Below, one piece after another: positions 24,789-31,815 of a DNA stretch of 35,640 bases. The DNA is from Gemmataceae bacterium (GTDB lineage: Bacteria; Planctomycetota; Planctomycetia; Gemmatales; Gemmataceae). How positions within the stretch are numbered: the first letter of the stretch is position 1; the number at the start of each line of letters is the position of its first letter. The position numbers and the translations under genes are program-made. The stretch spans positions 1 to 35,640 of the forward strand of contig JADLBT010000484.1 in the NCBI GenBank assembly GCA_020847555.1. The letters run 5' to 3'. The notes beneath the pieces were generated by a model. That model made no database searches, was not told the origin of the DNA, and saw nothing but the letters and a program-made list of their open reading frames with translations.

Positions 24789-24965
24789 TCCTCTGGACTC
24801 CTTTCGCTCAAGGCGCTTCGGTATAGCACGGAGCCGCTCGCGGGTGCAAGGGAGAGGTCGCCGGGAGCAGGAATGCCCATCGCCTTTCAGGGGCAGTTCC
24901 CGGCGGTCGGAAAAAAATGGGTTCGCCCTTGCCGGGGAACCTGGCCTCTCTATCATCTCATCTTG

Positions 24966-25011
24966 TTGAGACTGAATCTCTATATCAACAAATGGAGAGA
25001 TTCAGTCTCAA
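24966..25011. promoter_or_regulatory. Perfect 16-bp inverted repeat resembling two Fur boxes
   Basis: TTGAGACTGAATCTCT (24966-24981) and AGAGATTCAGTCTCAA (24996-25011) are exact reverse complements around a 14-nt A/T-rich loop. Each arm is itself an imperfect palindrome, and the 15-mer TGAGACTGAATCTCT matches 10 of 14 specified positions of the 7-1-7 Fur core TGATAATNATTATCA. It lies 43 nt before the DUF1559 start and 178 nt from the divergent methyltransferase-like start. An operator is the best guess; a hairpin without T run is the alternative. Confidence 0.5.
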
Positions 25012-25053
25012 TCAGGCAGAGAACCCACCACACCCGCCTACCGGAGCACGACA

Positions 25054-26043
25054 ATGAATCGACCCCAGAACTATCTCAGAAAGGCTTTTACGCTGATCGA
25101 ATTGCTGGTGGTGATCGCCATCATCGCCATCCTGATCGGCCTGCTCCTGCCGGCAGTGCAGAAGGTGCGCGAGGCCGCCAACCGGACACAGTGTCTCAAC
25201 AACCTCAAGCAGATTGGTCTGGCCCTGCACAACCACGAGAACGCCGTGCGGAGCTACCCCCCGGCCGGGGTCTACCCCATTGGAGCTACCGGCACGTCCT
25301 GGTCGGTCCAGGCGCGCCTGCTGCCGTATCTCGAGCAGGCCAACCTGTACCGGCAGATCAACTTCGCCGCCGGGTACGCCACCCAGCCGCTCGTGACCCA
25401 GCAGCGGATTGCGGTGTACTTCTGCCCGAGCGATCCGAACGACCGGGCTCGGGCCGACGGCTCCCTCATCCAGTACCCGCTGACCTACGGCGCGAACTTT
25501 GGCACCTGGATGGTCTACAACCCCTCGGCGCGGCAGGGCGGTGACGGGGCGTTCGTGATCAACAACGCCCTCCGGCCGCGCAGCATGCAGGACGGAACCA
25601 GCAACACCGTGGCGTTCGCCGAGGTGAAGGCGTACACCCCGTACCTGCGCGACGGCGGTAGTCCGTCCGCCGCGGGTACCGCCGCCCCCGCCCCGGCGGC
25701 CGTGGCCGGCTACGGCGGGAGTTTCAAGACGGACTCGGGCCACACGGAGTGGGTGGACGCGCGCGTCCACCAGAGCGGGTTCACGGGGGCGTTCACTCCC
25801 AACACGATCGTGCTCTACGCCAGCGGCGGCGTGAACTACGATGTCGATTTCAACTCCAACCGGGAGGGGCGGACGATCGACCAGATCACATACGCGACCG
25901 TCACCGCGCGGAGTCACCATACCGGGATCGTCAACGTCCTGCTGATGGACGGCTCCGTGCGATCGGTGGACGACGGCATCGCGCTTACCCTGTGGCGGGC
26001 GCTCTGCACGCGGGCCGGCGGCGAGGTGGTGGGGAACTATTAG
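25054..26043 (+). CDS. DUF1559 pseudopilin-like protein
   Basis: A protein of 329 residues typical of the very large planctomycete DUF1559 family. The N-terminus has a type IV pilin-like methylation/cleavage motif (RKAFTLIELLVVIAIIAIL, residues 10-28), with Ala rather than Gly before the Phe, followed directly by PAVQKVREAANRTQCLNNLK and GLALHNHEN. The body is the usual DUF1559 fold region with a C-terminal HTGIVNVLLMDGSVRSV segment (the H-x-DGSV signature). The protein should sit in the inner membrane with the globular domain outside, or be assembled as a pseudopilus; its role is unknown. The spacing to the strong upstream palindrome suggests regulated expression. The stop overlaps the stop of a decarboxylase remnant on the other strand. 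Confidence 0.95.
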   Translation: MNRPQNYLRKAFTLIELLVVIAIIAILIGLLLPAVQKVREAANRTQCLNNLKQIGLALHNHENAVRSYPPAGVYPIGATGTSWSVQARLLPYLEQANLYRQINFAAGYATQPLVTQQRIAVYFCPSDPNDRARADGSLIQYPLTYGANFGTWMVYNPSARQGGDGAFVINNALRPRSMQDGTSNTVAFAEVKAYTPYLRDGGSPSAAGTAAPAPAAVAGYGGSFKTDSGHTEWVDARVHQSGFTGAFTPNTIVLYASGGVNYDVDFNSNREGRTIDQITYATVTARSHHTGIVNVLLMDGSVRSVDDGIALTLWRALCTRAGGEVVGNY

Positions 26044-26190
26044 CAGGCCGGGCGGCCGGCGTATGGGGCGACGTGCAGGAGCGTCTCGACGAGTTCCTGG
26101 CGCGTCGCCCCGTTGTTCAGCGCCATGCGGATGGTTAGCTCCAGGCCGAGCGAACGGTCCGGGGCGGCCAGCGTCGCACGGGATGGGGGT
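26040..26190 (-). pseudogene. Remnant of a carboxymuconolactone decarboxylase (CMD) family gene, 3' end only
   Basis: Read on the minus strand, the gap between the DUF1559 and CAP genes encodes RATLAAPDRSLGLELTIRM followed by ALNNGATRQELVETLLHVAP, then YAGRPAC and a TAA stop. This is the characteristic C-terminal end of CMD proteins (ALNNG-T-xE--E-L-H---YAG-P). No start, and no 5' part carrying the rest of the domain, is found. Upstream the frame runs into the CAP-domain gene end and loses similarity. It appears to be a truncated leftover. Confidence 0.7.
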
Positions 26191-26691
26191 TCAACGTGCC
26201 GGAGCGCCGAACACCTGGGTGAAGTAGAACGTGCCCCGGTCGTCGCGGGCGAAGCCGATGCCGGTCTCGACGAACGCCTTGTCGAGGATGTTCCCGCGGT
26301 GGCCCGTGGAATTCAGCCACCACTTCATGGCCTCGCGCGCCGCCGCCTCGCCCTGGCCGCGGGCGCCGCTGTAGATGTTTTCCGCCCAGCCGCGATACGC
26401 ATACCCGGCCGCCTTGAGGCGCTGGCCGGGGTTCTTGCCGTCAAGGACGTGTTCCAGTTTGCCCTGTCGGGCCATGTTCGCCGCGTGCTTGCGGGCCACC
26501 GCGGCGAGGATCGGGTTGACCTTCAGCGGCCGCAGCTTCTGCTCCTGGCGCGCCTCGTTGACGAGCGCCAGCACCTTCTCTTCCTCGGCCGAGAGCTTGA
26601 CCTTCCCCTTCGGGCCGTCACCCGCCTGGGCCGCCCAGCAGCCGAGGGTCACCAGGAACGCGGCCAGGCACGGACGGGATACGTCGCGCAT
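26191..26691 (-). CDS. Secreted CAP (SCP/PR1-like) domain protein, copy 1
   Basis: A protein of 166 residues. A signal peptide (1-23, cleavage after AQA) is followed by a CAP domain: EKVLALVNEARQEQKLRPLK, ARKHAANMARQGKLEH (CAP histidine), RGWAENIY, and GHRGNILDKAFVETGIGF. The HxxxM, ENI and HRxNIL elements are all there. Bacterial CAP proteins of this size are exported; most have no defined activity. The start ATG follows GGAGG, 15 nt after the stop of an homologous CAP gene upstream, so the two are translated from one transcript and are probably a tandem duplication (same HAANMA, ENxY/L and GHRxNxL blocks, but clearly diverged). Confidence 0.9.
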   Translation of the reverse strand: MRDVSRPCLAAFLVTLGCWAAQAGDGPKGKVKLSAEEEKVLALVNEARQEQKLRPLKVNPILAAVARKHAANMARQGKLEHVLDGKNPGQRLKAAGYAYRGWAENIYSGARGQGEAAAREAMKWWLNSTGHRGNILDKAFVETGIGFARDDRGTFYFTQVFGAPAR

Positions 26692-26706
26692 GGGAGCCTC
26701 CTTCCG

Positions 26707-27210
26707 TCATTGCGAGGGGTCGTTCGTCTCCGGCGGTTTGGGGGTGGCGAAGACCTGTGTGTAATAGATGACGTCCTTCGCGCCGGTCGCCAGGCCGACG
26801 CCGAGTTCGGTGTACTGCTCTCCCAGGAGGTTGGCCCGGTGGCCCTTGGATGCCATCAGACCCTGGATGATCATCTCGACCTCCACGTCGCCGCGGGCCA
26901 GGTTCTCGCCAGCGTAGCGGTAGCGGTAGCCGGCCCCCTTGATGCGCTGGAACTGAGTCTTGCCATCCAGTTCGTGCGCGATCTTCTGGTGTTTCGCCAT
27001 GTTCGCGGCGTGCGTCCGGGCGACCTGGCACAGCACCGGGTTAAGCCTCAGCGGCGGCAGCTTCTGCTTGACGCGCTCGGCGTTGGTTAGTTCCAGGAAG
27101 CGCTTCTCGGCAGCGGTGAGAGAGGAGGTCGCCTTGTCCGTGGGATCGCCGCCCCGGGCGAGGCCGCCAGCGGTCAGCGCGAGGGCGAGCAGGAGGGTAC
27201 GCCAGGTCAT
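26707..27210 (-). CDS. Secreted CAP (SCP/PR1-like) domain protein, copy 2
   Basis: A protein of 167 residues from the ATG at 27210, which follows GAGGAG and begins a signal peptide (MTWRTLLLALALTAGGLARGG). An upstream in-frame extension lies over a family B repeat and is rejected. The CAP domain has EKRFLELTNAERVKQKLPPLR, ARTHAANMAKHQKIAHELDG, YAGENLARG and GHRANLLGEQYTELGVGLA. It is the first gene of the CAP pair and sits 85 nt downstream of the efflux permease gene, with a repeat between. It may therefore be expressed from its own promoter or as the tail of the efflux operon. Confidence 0.9.
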   Translation of the reverse strand: MTWRTLLLALALTAGGLARGGDPTDKATSSLTAAEKRFLELTNAERVKQKLPPLRLNPVLCQVARTHAANMAKHQKIAHELDGKTQFQRIKGAGYRYRYAGENLARGDVEVEMIIQGLMASKGHRANLLGEQYTELGVGLATGAKDVIYYTQVFATPKPPETNDPSQ

Positions 27211-27240
27211 GGGAGACGTCTCCTCGGAAGGGAGCCGCAG

Positions 27241-27275
27241 GCGCCCGGCGCTGGCGCTCCGGGTTGGCCCGACGG
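27241..27275. repeat. GC-rich intergenic repeat, family B (half unit)
   Basis: GCGCCCGGCGCTGGCGCTCC followed by GGGTTGGCCCGACGG repeats the right arm and tail of the units at 1-52 and 20354-20416, with small differences. The left arm is missing. It lies between the efflux permease stop and the CAP gene start. Confidence 0.75.
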
Positions 27276-27295
27276 CGCCGGACGCGCGGTCGTTG

Positions 27296-28714
27296 TCACT
27301 CGTGGCGCAGGGCTTCAATCGGGTCGAGCCAGGAGGCGCGCAGCGCAGGGTATAGCCCGGACAGGACGCCGACAATGATCGCCGCGCCCAGCGACCAGAA
27401 GATCGACGGCACGTGCAGGCGCGCCGGCAGGGTCTGGTCGAACGCGAGCGACGCCACCCACGGCACGCCGAACACCAGCGCCAGCCCGACCAGCACGCCC
27501 ACCAGTCCGCCCAGACTCGTCTGCACCATCGCCTCGACCAGGAACTGCAGCGTGATGTCCCGACGCTTCGCCCCCAGAGCCCGACGGATACCGATCTCGC
27601 GCGTCCGCTCGGTCACCGTCGCCAGCATGATATTCATGATGCCGATGCCGCCGACCACCAGCGAGATCGACGCGATCAGCACCAGCAGCATCTTGTACCG
27701 ATCGCGCGCCCGCTCCGCCTCCTCCAGCCGATCGAGCGGGATCGTCACCGACCAGTCCTTCTTGTAATGACTGTTCTCCAGCTGCTCGTAGATGACCGCT
27801 CCGACCGCGCGCACCTTGTCCATGTCGCCGACGGTCAGCGTGATCTGGTGCAGCTCGACCTGCTCGGCGGACCGCGACCCGGACGCGCGGATGTAGATGC
27901 GCTCGCCGAACCTGGCCCGGCAGGTGCTGACCGGAACGTAGACGTCGCTGTTGAACTCCTCCGCCGCCGGCCCCGACCCGCCGGCCGTCAGCCGCTCGTC
28001 GAGGACGCCGATCACCGTGTAGTCGTGCTTGCTCAGCACCACCGTCTTGCCGACCGGGTTCTCGAACGGGAACAGCGCCTCGGCGACTGCCGCCCCGAGG
28101 ACGACGACGTCGGCCAGTTCCTGCACGTCCTTCTCGACGAGGAACCGGCCGCCGGGCAGGATGTTGAACTGGTTCACCTCCTGGTACTGGGGGGTGGTTC
28201 CAACTACCCGGCCGTTGTGCATGTGCTGATGACGGCGGATCTCCTGCGGGAAGATCCGCATCGGGACCATGCGCGTGACGGTCGGCATCTCTCCGTTCGG
28301 GCCGGGCTCGGCGAGGATCTGGAAGCGGTCGAAGTCCTTGTACGTCAGCCCGTAGGCCGCAACGAACGTGCGCCGCTGGTTGGAGGCATCGTCCGGCGGC
28401 TTGGCGCTCTTGATGATGATGTTGGTCGCGCCCTGGCGCTTGATGTCCTCCAGGGCGTCGTGCATGCTGCCCTCGCCGAACGCCATCAGCGAGATGACGG
28501 CCGCCGTCCCGATGATGATGCCCAGAACCGACAGCATCGCCCGCAGCTTGTGCAACCACAGGCTGCGCCCGGCCAGCACCAGGCTGCGCTGGGCTCGGTC
28601 CCAGAAGAGGAGGACCGGGTAGAACACGCCGCGCAGCCGGAACCGACCGAGCAGCAGCGGCGCCGCCGCGAGGCAGACGGCCAGGACGAGCAGAATGATC
28701 AGCAGCGGGGACAT
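27296..28714 (-). CDS. MacB/FtsX-type ABC transporter permease
   Basis: A protein of 472 residues. The family core begins near 45 with SLWLHKLRAMLSVLGIIIG and the first TM helix (AAVISLMAFGEGS). A periplasmic MacB-type domain of about 220 residues follows, then three TM helices near 345-365, 400-425 and 440-460, with the FtsX signature TERTREIGIRRALGAKRRDI between the first two. An additional hydrophobic segment at 3-23 precedes the usual first helix, which is not standard for MacB. The ATPase is a separate protein encoded 60 nt upstream. AGGAG lies 12 nt before the ATG. Together with the adaptor and TolC-like genes upstream it forms a tripartite pump or mechanotransmission exporter; the substrate is unknown. 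Confidence 0.92.
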   Translation of the reverse strand: MSPLLIILLVLAVCLAAAPLLLGRFRLRGVFYPVLLFWDRAQRSLVLAGRSLWLHKLRAMLSVLGIIIGTAAVISLMAFGEGSMHDALEDIKRQGATNIIIKSAKPPDDASNQRRTFVAAYGLTYKDFDRFQILAEPGPNGEMPTVTRMVPMRIFPQEIRRHQHMHNGRVVGTTPQYQEVNQFNILPGGRFLVEKDVQELADVVVLGAAVAEALFPFENPVGKTVVLSKHDYTVIGVLDERLTAGGSGPAAEEFNSDVYVPVSTCRARFGERIYIRASGSRSAEQVELHQITLTVGDMDKVRAVGAVIYEQLENSHYKKDWSVTIPLDRLEEAERARDRYKMLLVLIASISLVVGGIGIMNIMLATVTERTREIGIRRALGAKRRDITLQFLVEAMVQTSLGGLVGVLVGLALVFGVPWVASLAFDQTLPARLHVPSIFWSLGAAIIVGVLSGLYPALRASWLDPIEALRHE

Positions 28715-28774
28715 GGTGTCAACAGGCTCCTGGCGGGCCAGGCTCCCGGTCCGCGGCTCGCCGTGGCTGGCGGG

Positions 28775-29536
28775 TCAGGGCGTCCCGGACCGGATACCGT
28801 CGAGGACCGGCGGCAGAACATTCACGGCCGCCGTCGGCTGGTGGCGGTTGGCGTTGCGCTCGTCCGTCTCGATTATTCCGTCGCGCATGCGGATGACGCG
28901 CTTCGCCCAGGCGGCGATGTCGTTCTCGTGCGTCACCATGATGATCGTTTTGCCGGCGTCGTTGAGGCGCGTCAGCAGGCTCATGATCTCGTCGCTGGTG
29001 CGCGAGTCGAGGTTGCCGGTCGGCTCGTCGGCGAGGATCACGTGCGGGTCGTTGACGAGGGCGCGGGCGATGGCGACGCGCTGCTGCTGGCCGCCGGACA
29101 GCTGCAGCGGGCGGTGGTCCAGGCGATTACCCAGCCCGACCAGATCGGCCAGGTGGATGCAGTGCTCCCGCGTCGTCGCGTCGAGGCGGCGCCCCTGGTA
29201 CAGCAGCGGCACCTCGATGTTCTCCACGACGGTGTACTGAGCGAGCAGGTTGTACGACTGGAAGATGAACCCGAGGTAGCGGCTGCGCACCTCCGACAGC
29301 TCGTCGTCCGTCATCTGCGAGACGTCCTCTTCCCCCAGGAAGTAGTGGCCGCTGGTGCAGCGGTCAAGGCAGCCGAGCTGGTTCAGAAGGGTGGACTTGC
29401 CGGACCCGGACGGACCCATGAGGGCGACGAAATCGCCCTCCTCGACCGTCAGCGTCACGCCGTTCAGGGCGCGCACCGTGACCGACTCGAGGTAGTAGTA
29501 CTTCAGCAGGTCGATAACGCGGACAATCGGAGCCAT
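28775..29536 (-). CDS. MacB/LolD-type ABC transporter ATPase
   Basis: A protein of 253 residues with all catalytic motifs: Walker A GPSGSGKS (41-48), Q-loop (FIFQSYNLL), signature LSGGQQQR, Walker B VILADEPTGNLDS and the H-loop (MVTHEND). The overall pattern (AGLIFQ-type loop, DEPTGNLDS) is that of the MacB/LolD/FtsE branch. A 30-residue non-conserved tail follows the domain. The open frame extends far upstream in phase but overlaps the adaptor gene and a repeat, so the ATG at 29536, where homology begins, is the start. It pairs with the downstream permease. The Shine-Dalgarno match is weak (GAGACG). Confidence 0.93.
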   Translation of the reverse strand: MAPIVRVIDLLKYYYLESVTVRALNGVTLTVEEGDFVALMGPSGSGKSTLLNQLGCLDRCTSGHYFLGEEDVSQMTDDELSEVRSRYLGFIFQSYNLLAQYTVVENIEVPLLYQGRRLDATTREHCIHLADLVGLGNRLDHRPLQLSGGQQQRVAIARALVNDPHVILADEPTGNLDSRTSDEIMSLLTRLNDAGKTIIMVTHENDIAAWAKRVIRMRDGIIETDERNANRHQPTAAVNVLPPVLDGIRSGTP

Positions 29537-29592
29537 GTGGTGCGTCTCGTGGTCCGTCTCAGGCACGTCCCGGTTCGTGACGTCCGCCCTCT

Positions 29593-29620
29593 TCCCCCTC
29601 TCCCACGAGGGAGAAGGGGG
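29593..29620. repeat. Pyrimidine/purine hairpin between adaptor and ATPase genes
   Basis: TCCCCCTCTCCC and GGGAGAAGGGGGA flank the loop ACGA; the arms pair with one bulge. It lies in the 134-nt gap between the HlyD-like stop and the ATPase start, on the operon transcript, where it could modulate relative expression or stabilise the upstream mRNA. The same word type is a common intergenic repeat in large GC-rich genomes. Confidence 0.5.
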
Positions 29621-29670
29621 AGAAGGCCAGATGGGCACCACGCCCGGGTAGGCGATTTCGGGGGCGAAGG

Positions 29671-31815
29671 TCAGGTGATCGACGTGGCGGACAGGTTCGG
29701 AGACGGTTCGATGCGGGCCAGCGCCTCGCCGCGCGGCCACAGGGCGGACTGCAGGCGCGGACCGCCCGGAGCACCACCGGGAGCACCACCGGGAGCGCCC
29801 TGTCCGGGGGGCATGCCGCCCTTCCCGCCTGGCGCGCCGCCCTTCATGCCGCCGGCGCCGCCCTTGCCCTTGCCCTTGCCCTTCCCCTTGCCCTTGCCGC
29901 TGTCGGCACCGTCGGCACCGTCGGCACCGCGTTTGTTGCTGCCGCCGGCCGGCCGAAGCTTGCTCTTCTCGTTGAGGACGGCCCGCGGGTTGAGGACGAC
30001 CCTGTCCCCCTCGGCGAGGCCCTTGAGAACCTCGACCATCTTCTCGTTGCTGCGGCCGACGACGATCGCACGCGGCTCGGCCGCGCCGCTGGGGCCGACG
30101 ACGAACACCTGCCGCTTCTCCGCCATCGACACCGTGCCGAGGACGGCCTGCAGCGGCACCGCGAGCACCGGCGTCGTGTCCTGGTCGGCAAAGATCGTCA
30201 CCTCGGCGCTCATGTTCGGCTTCAGGCCGAACCCTTCCAGATCCTCGTCGATGACCACCATCGTCTGGTAGACCTTGACGTCCGAGGACAGGAAGTCGGC
30301 CTGCGACGCGACCGTCGAGACCGTCTTGACGTGGGCCTGGAACAGCTTGGTCGGGAAGGCATCCACCCGGACCAGGGCGTGCTGCCCCTTGCGGGTCACG
30401 CGGTATTCCCGCTGCCGATACCGCTCGCGCATCATCTCGTCGGCGGACCGGGATTCTTGCCGGACCAGTTCCTCGTGGCCCGCCCCCGTAGCCAGGCGAG
30501 CCAACGGATCCGGAATGAAGGTCAGATCCGGGGTGACCATCAGCGCAGCCTGAACATTCTCGCTGAAGTAGGTCTGGACATAGTCGTTGCCGCGGACCCG
30601 CGATACCAGCGCCTCGTGGACGCGGGTGTTGACCAGCATCTTCTTCAGGTTGGGGATGCGCATGACCTTCTGGCCCTCGGAGACCGGCTCGCCCTGCGCA
30701 ATCATGGAGGACCGCGATCCGCCCCAGCGCGACGACTCGGGGACGACGTACACGACCACGCCATCTTCCGGGGCGTACAGCACGCACTTCTTGATCTCCC
30801 CCTCGATTTCAACCTTGCGTGCATTCTCCTTCTGGTAGACCGACTCCTTCGTCCGCACCAGATCCTCGGCCTGCTCCAGCTTGGCCTTGTTCTGGATGAG
30901 CACCTTCTTCAGTTCGCGGTTGGCGGTATCGACCTTGGAATTTAGCTCCTCCACCATCTTCGTCTTGGTGAATTTGTCGAGAATGCTGTGTTCCTGCTCA
31001 ATCTTGTTCACCGTCAGGATGGCAGCTTCCAAACGGTTGCGATCGGCCTCGGCCTGAGTACGGCTCAGGTAACCCTTCTTGAGCATGCGCTGCGACCAGT
31101 TGGCCTTGTCGCGCCACTGCTCCAGCTCACTGCGGGCGATTTCCAGACGGGTCTTGATATCGGTCTTGGCGAGTTCGTAGTCGCCATTTTTGTACTTCTC
31201 CAGTTCCAGTTCCGCGAGGTTGATGTCGGTCTTGGCCTTCTCCAGGGCAATCAGGTTCTCGCTGGCCGTGATCTGGTACTGGGCGCGAGCGGCGGCGGCG
31301 GTAGACCGGGCCTCCTCCGTCTTGATCTGCTGGTCCTTGAGTTCCTTGTCCAGCGCCGAGTCGTCCAGCTCGATCAGCTTGTCGCCCTTCTTGACGGTGG
31401 TGCCGTCGTCGATGACCCACTTGATGGTCGTCGCCTGGGTGCTGCCGCGGTTGGTCGCCTTCACCCGGCAAACGATGTCATTGTTGTTGGTCGCCTCCAG
31501 GGCGCCGCGCTCGATGATGGTCAGCCGCAGCGGCTCGCGCCGGGCGACCCAGACGGGGCCGGTGTAGGCCTCGACCCCGCCGCCGCCGAAGAGGAAGAAC
31601 CCACCCGCGACCGCTCCCCCCCCCAGGAGCAGCAGGAGCGCCAGCACGCCCAACCGGCCGCCCTTACTCCAGCGGCGGGGCCGCGGGAGCCGGGAGGGGG
31701 CGTGGCTCAGGGAGCCGTTCGGGCCGGCCGTCCCGTTCGCCCCCAGCGGGTGGCTGGCGACCGGGGCCGGCAGTTCCGGTGTCTGCAGCGGGGCGCTCAC
31801 GGGTTGCGAGTTCAT
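29671..31815 (-). CDS. HlyD/MacA-like periplasmic adaptor of a tripartite exporter
   Basis: A protein of 714 residues from the ATG at 31815, which follows GAGGAG. A proline-rich cytoplasmic N-terminus (1-55) precedes one TM helix (about 57-78), then the adaptor part: first lipoyl half near 135-155 (DDGTTVKKGDKLIELDDS), a long coiled-coil hairpin (about 160-345), second lipoyl half (CVLYAPEDGVVVYV), and beta-barrel/membrane-proximal regions (VFVVGPSGAAEPRAIVVG, LAEGDRVVLNPRA). This is longer than usual (350-450 residues); the coiled coil and an inserted segment around 430-475 account for much of it. The C-terminus is low complexity: Gly-Ala-Asp repeats, alternating Gly-Lys, then Gly/Pro/Met-rich repeats (about 607-680). 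Its start overlaps the TolC-like gene by 152 nt. It should bridge the MacB-type complex and the TolC-like protein. Confidence 0.9.
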   Translation of the reverse strand: MNSQPVSAPLQTPELPAPVASHPLGANGTAGPNGSLSHAPSRLPRPRRWSKGGRLGVLALLLLLGGGAVAGGFFLFGGGGVEAYTGPVWVARREPLRLTIIERGALEATNNNDIVCRVKATNRGSTQATTIKWVIDDGTTVKKGDKLIELDDSALDKELKDQQIKTEEARSTAAAARAQYQITASENLIALEKAKTDINLAELELEKYKNGDYELAKTDIKTRLEIARSELEQWRDKANWSQRMLKKGYLSRTQAEADRNRLEAAILTVNKIEQEHSILDKFTKTKMVEELNSKVDTANRELKKVLIQNKAKLEQAEDLVRTKESVYQKENARKVEIEGEIKKCVLYAPEDGVVVYVVPESSRWGGSRSSMIAQGEPVSEGQKVMRIPNLKKMLVNTRVHEALVSRVRGNDYVQTYFSENVQAALMVTPDLTFIPDPLARLATGAGHEELVRQESRSADEMMRERYRQREYRVTRKGQHALVRVDAFPTKLFQAHVKTVSTVASQADFLSSDVKVYQTMVVIDEDLEGFGLKPNMSAEVTIFADQDTTPVLAVPLQAVLGTVSMAEKRQVFVVGPSGAAEPRAIVVGRSNEKMVEVLKGLAEGDRVVLNPRAVLNEKSKLRPAGGSNKRGADGADGADSGKGKGKGKGKGKGGAGGMKGGAPGGKGGMPPGQGAPGGAPGGAPGGPRLQSALWPRGEALARIEPSPNLSATSIT

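Noticed and set aside
24966..25011. Rho-independent terminator
   Set aside because: The stem is in a divergent promoter region, not after a stop codon, has a 14-nt loop and no T run.
27211..27375. Longer N-terminus for CAP protein copy 2
   Set aside because: It would read through a family B repeat and place a signal peptide internally; the ATG at 27210 has a good ribosome-binding site.
29537..30787. Upstream in-phase extension of the MacB-type ATPase
   Set aside because: The extension overlaps the adaptor gene in another frame and has no ABC homology; conserved sequence begins at the ATG at 29536.
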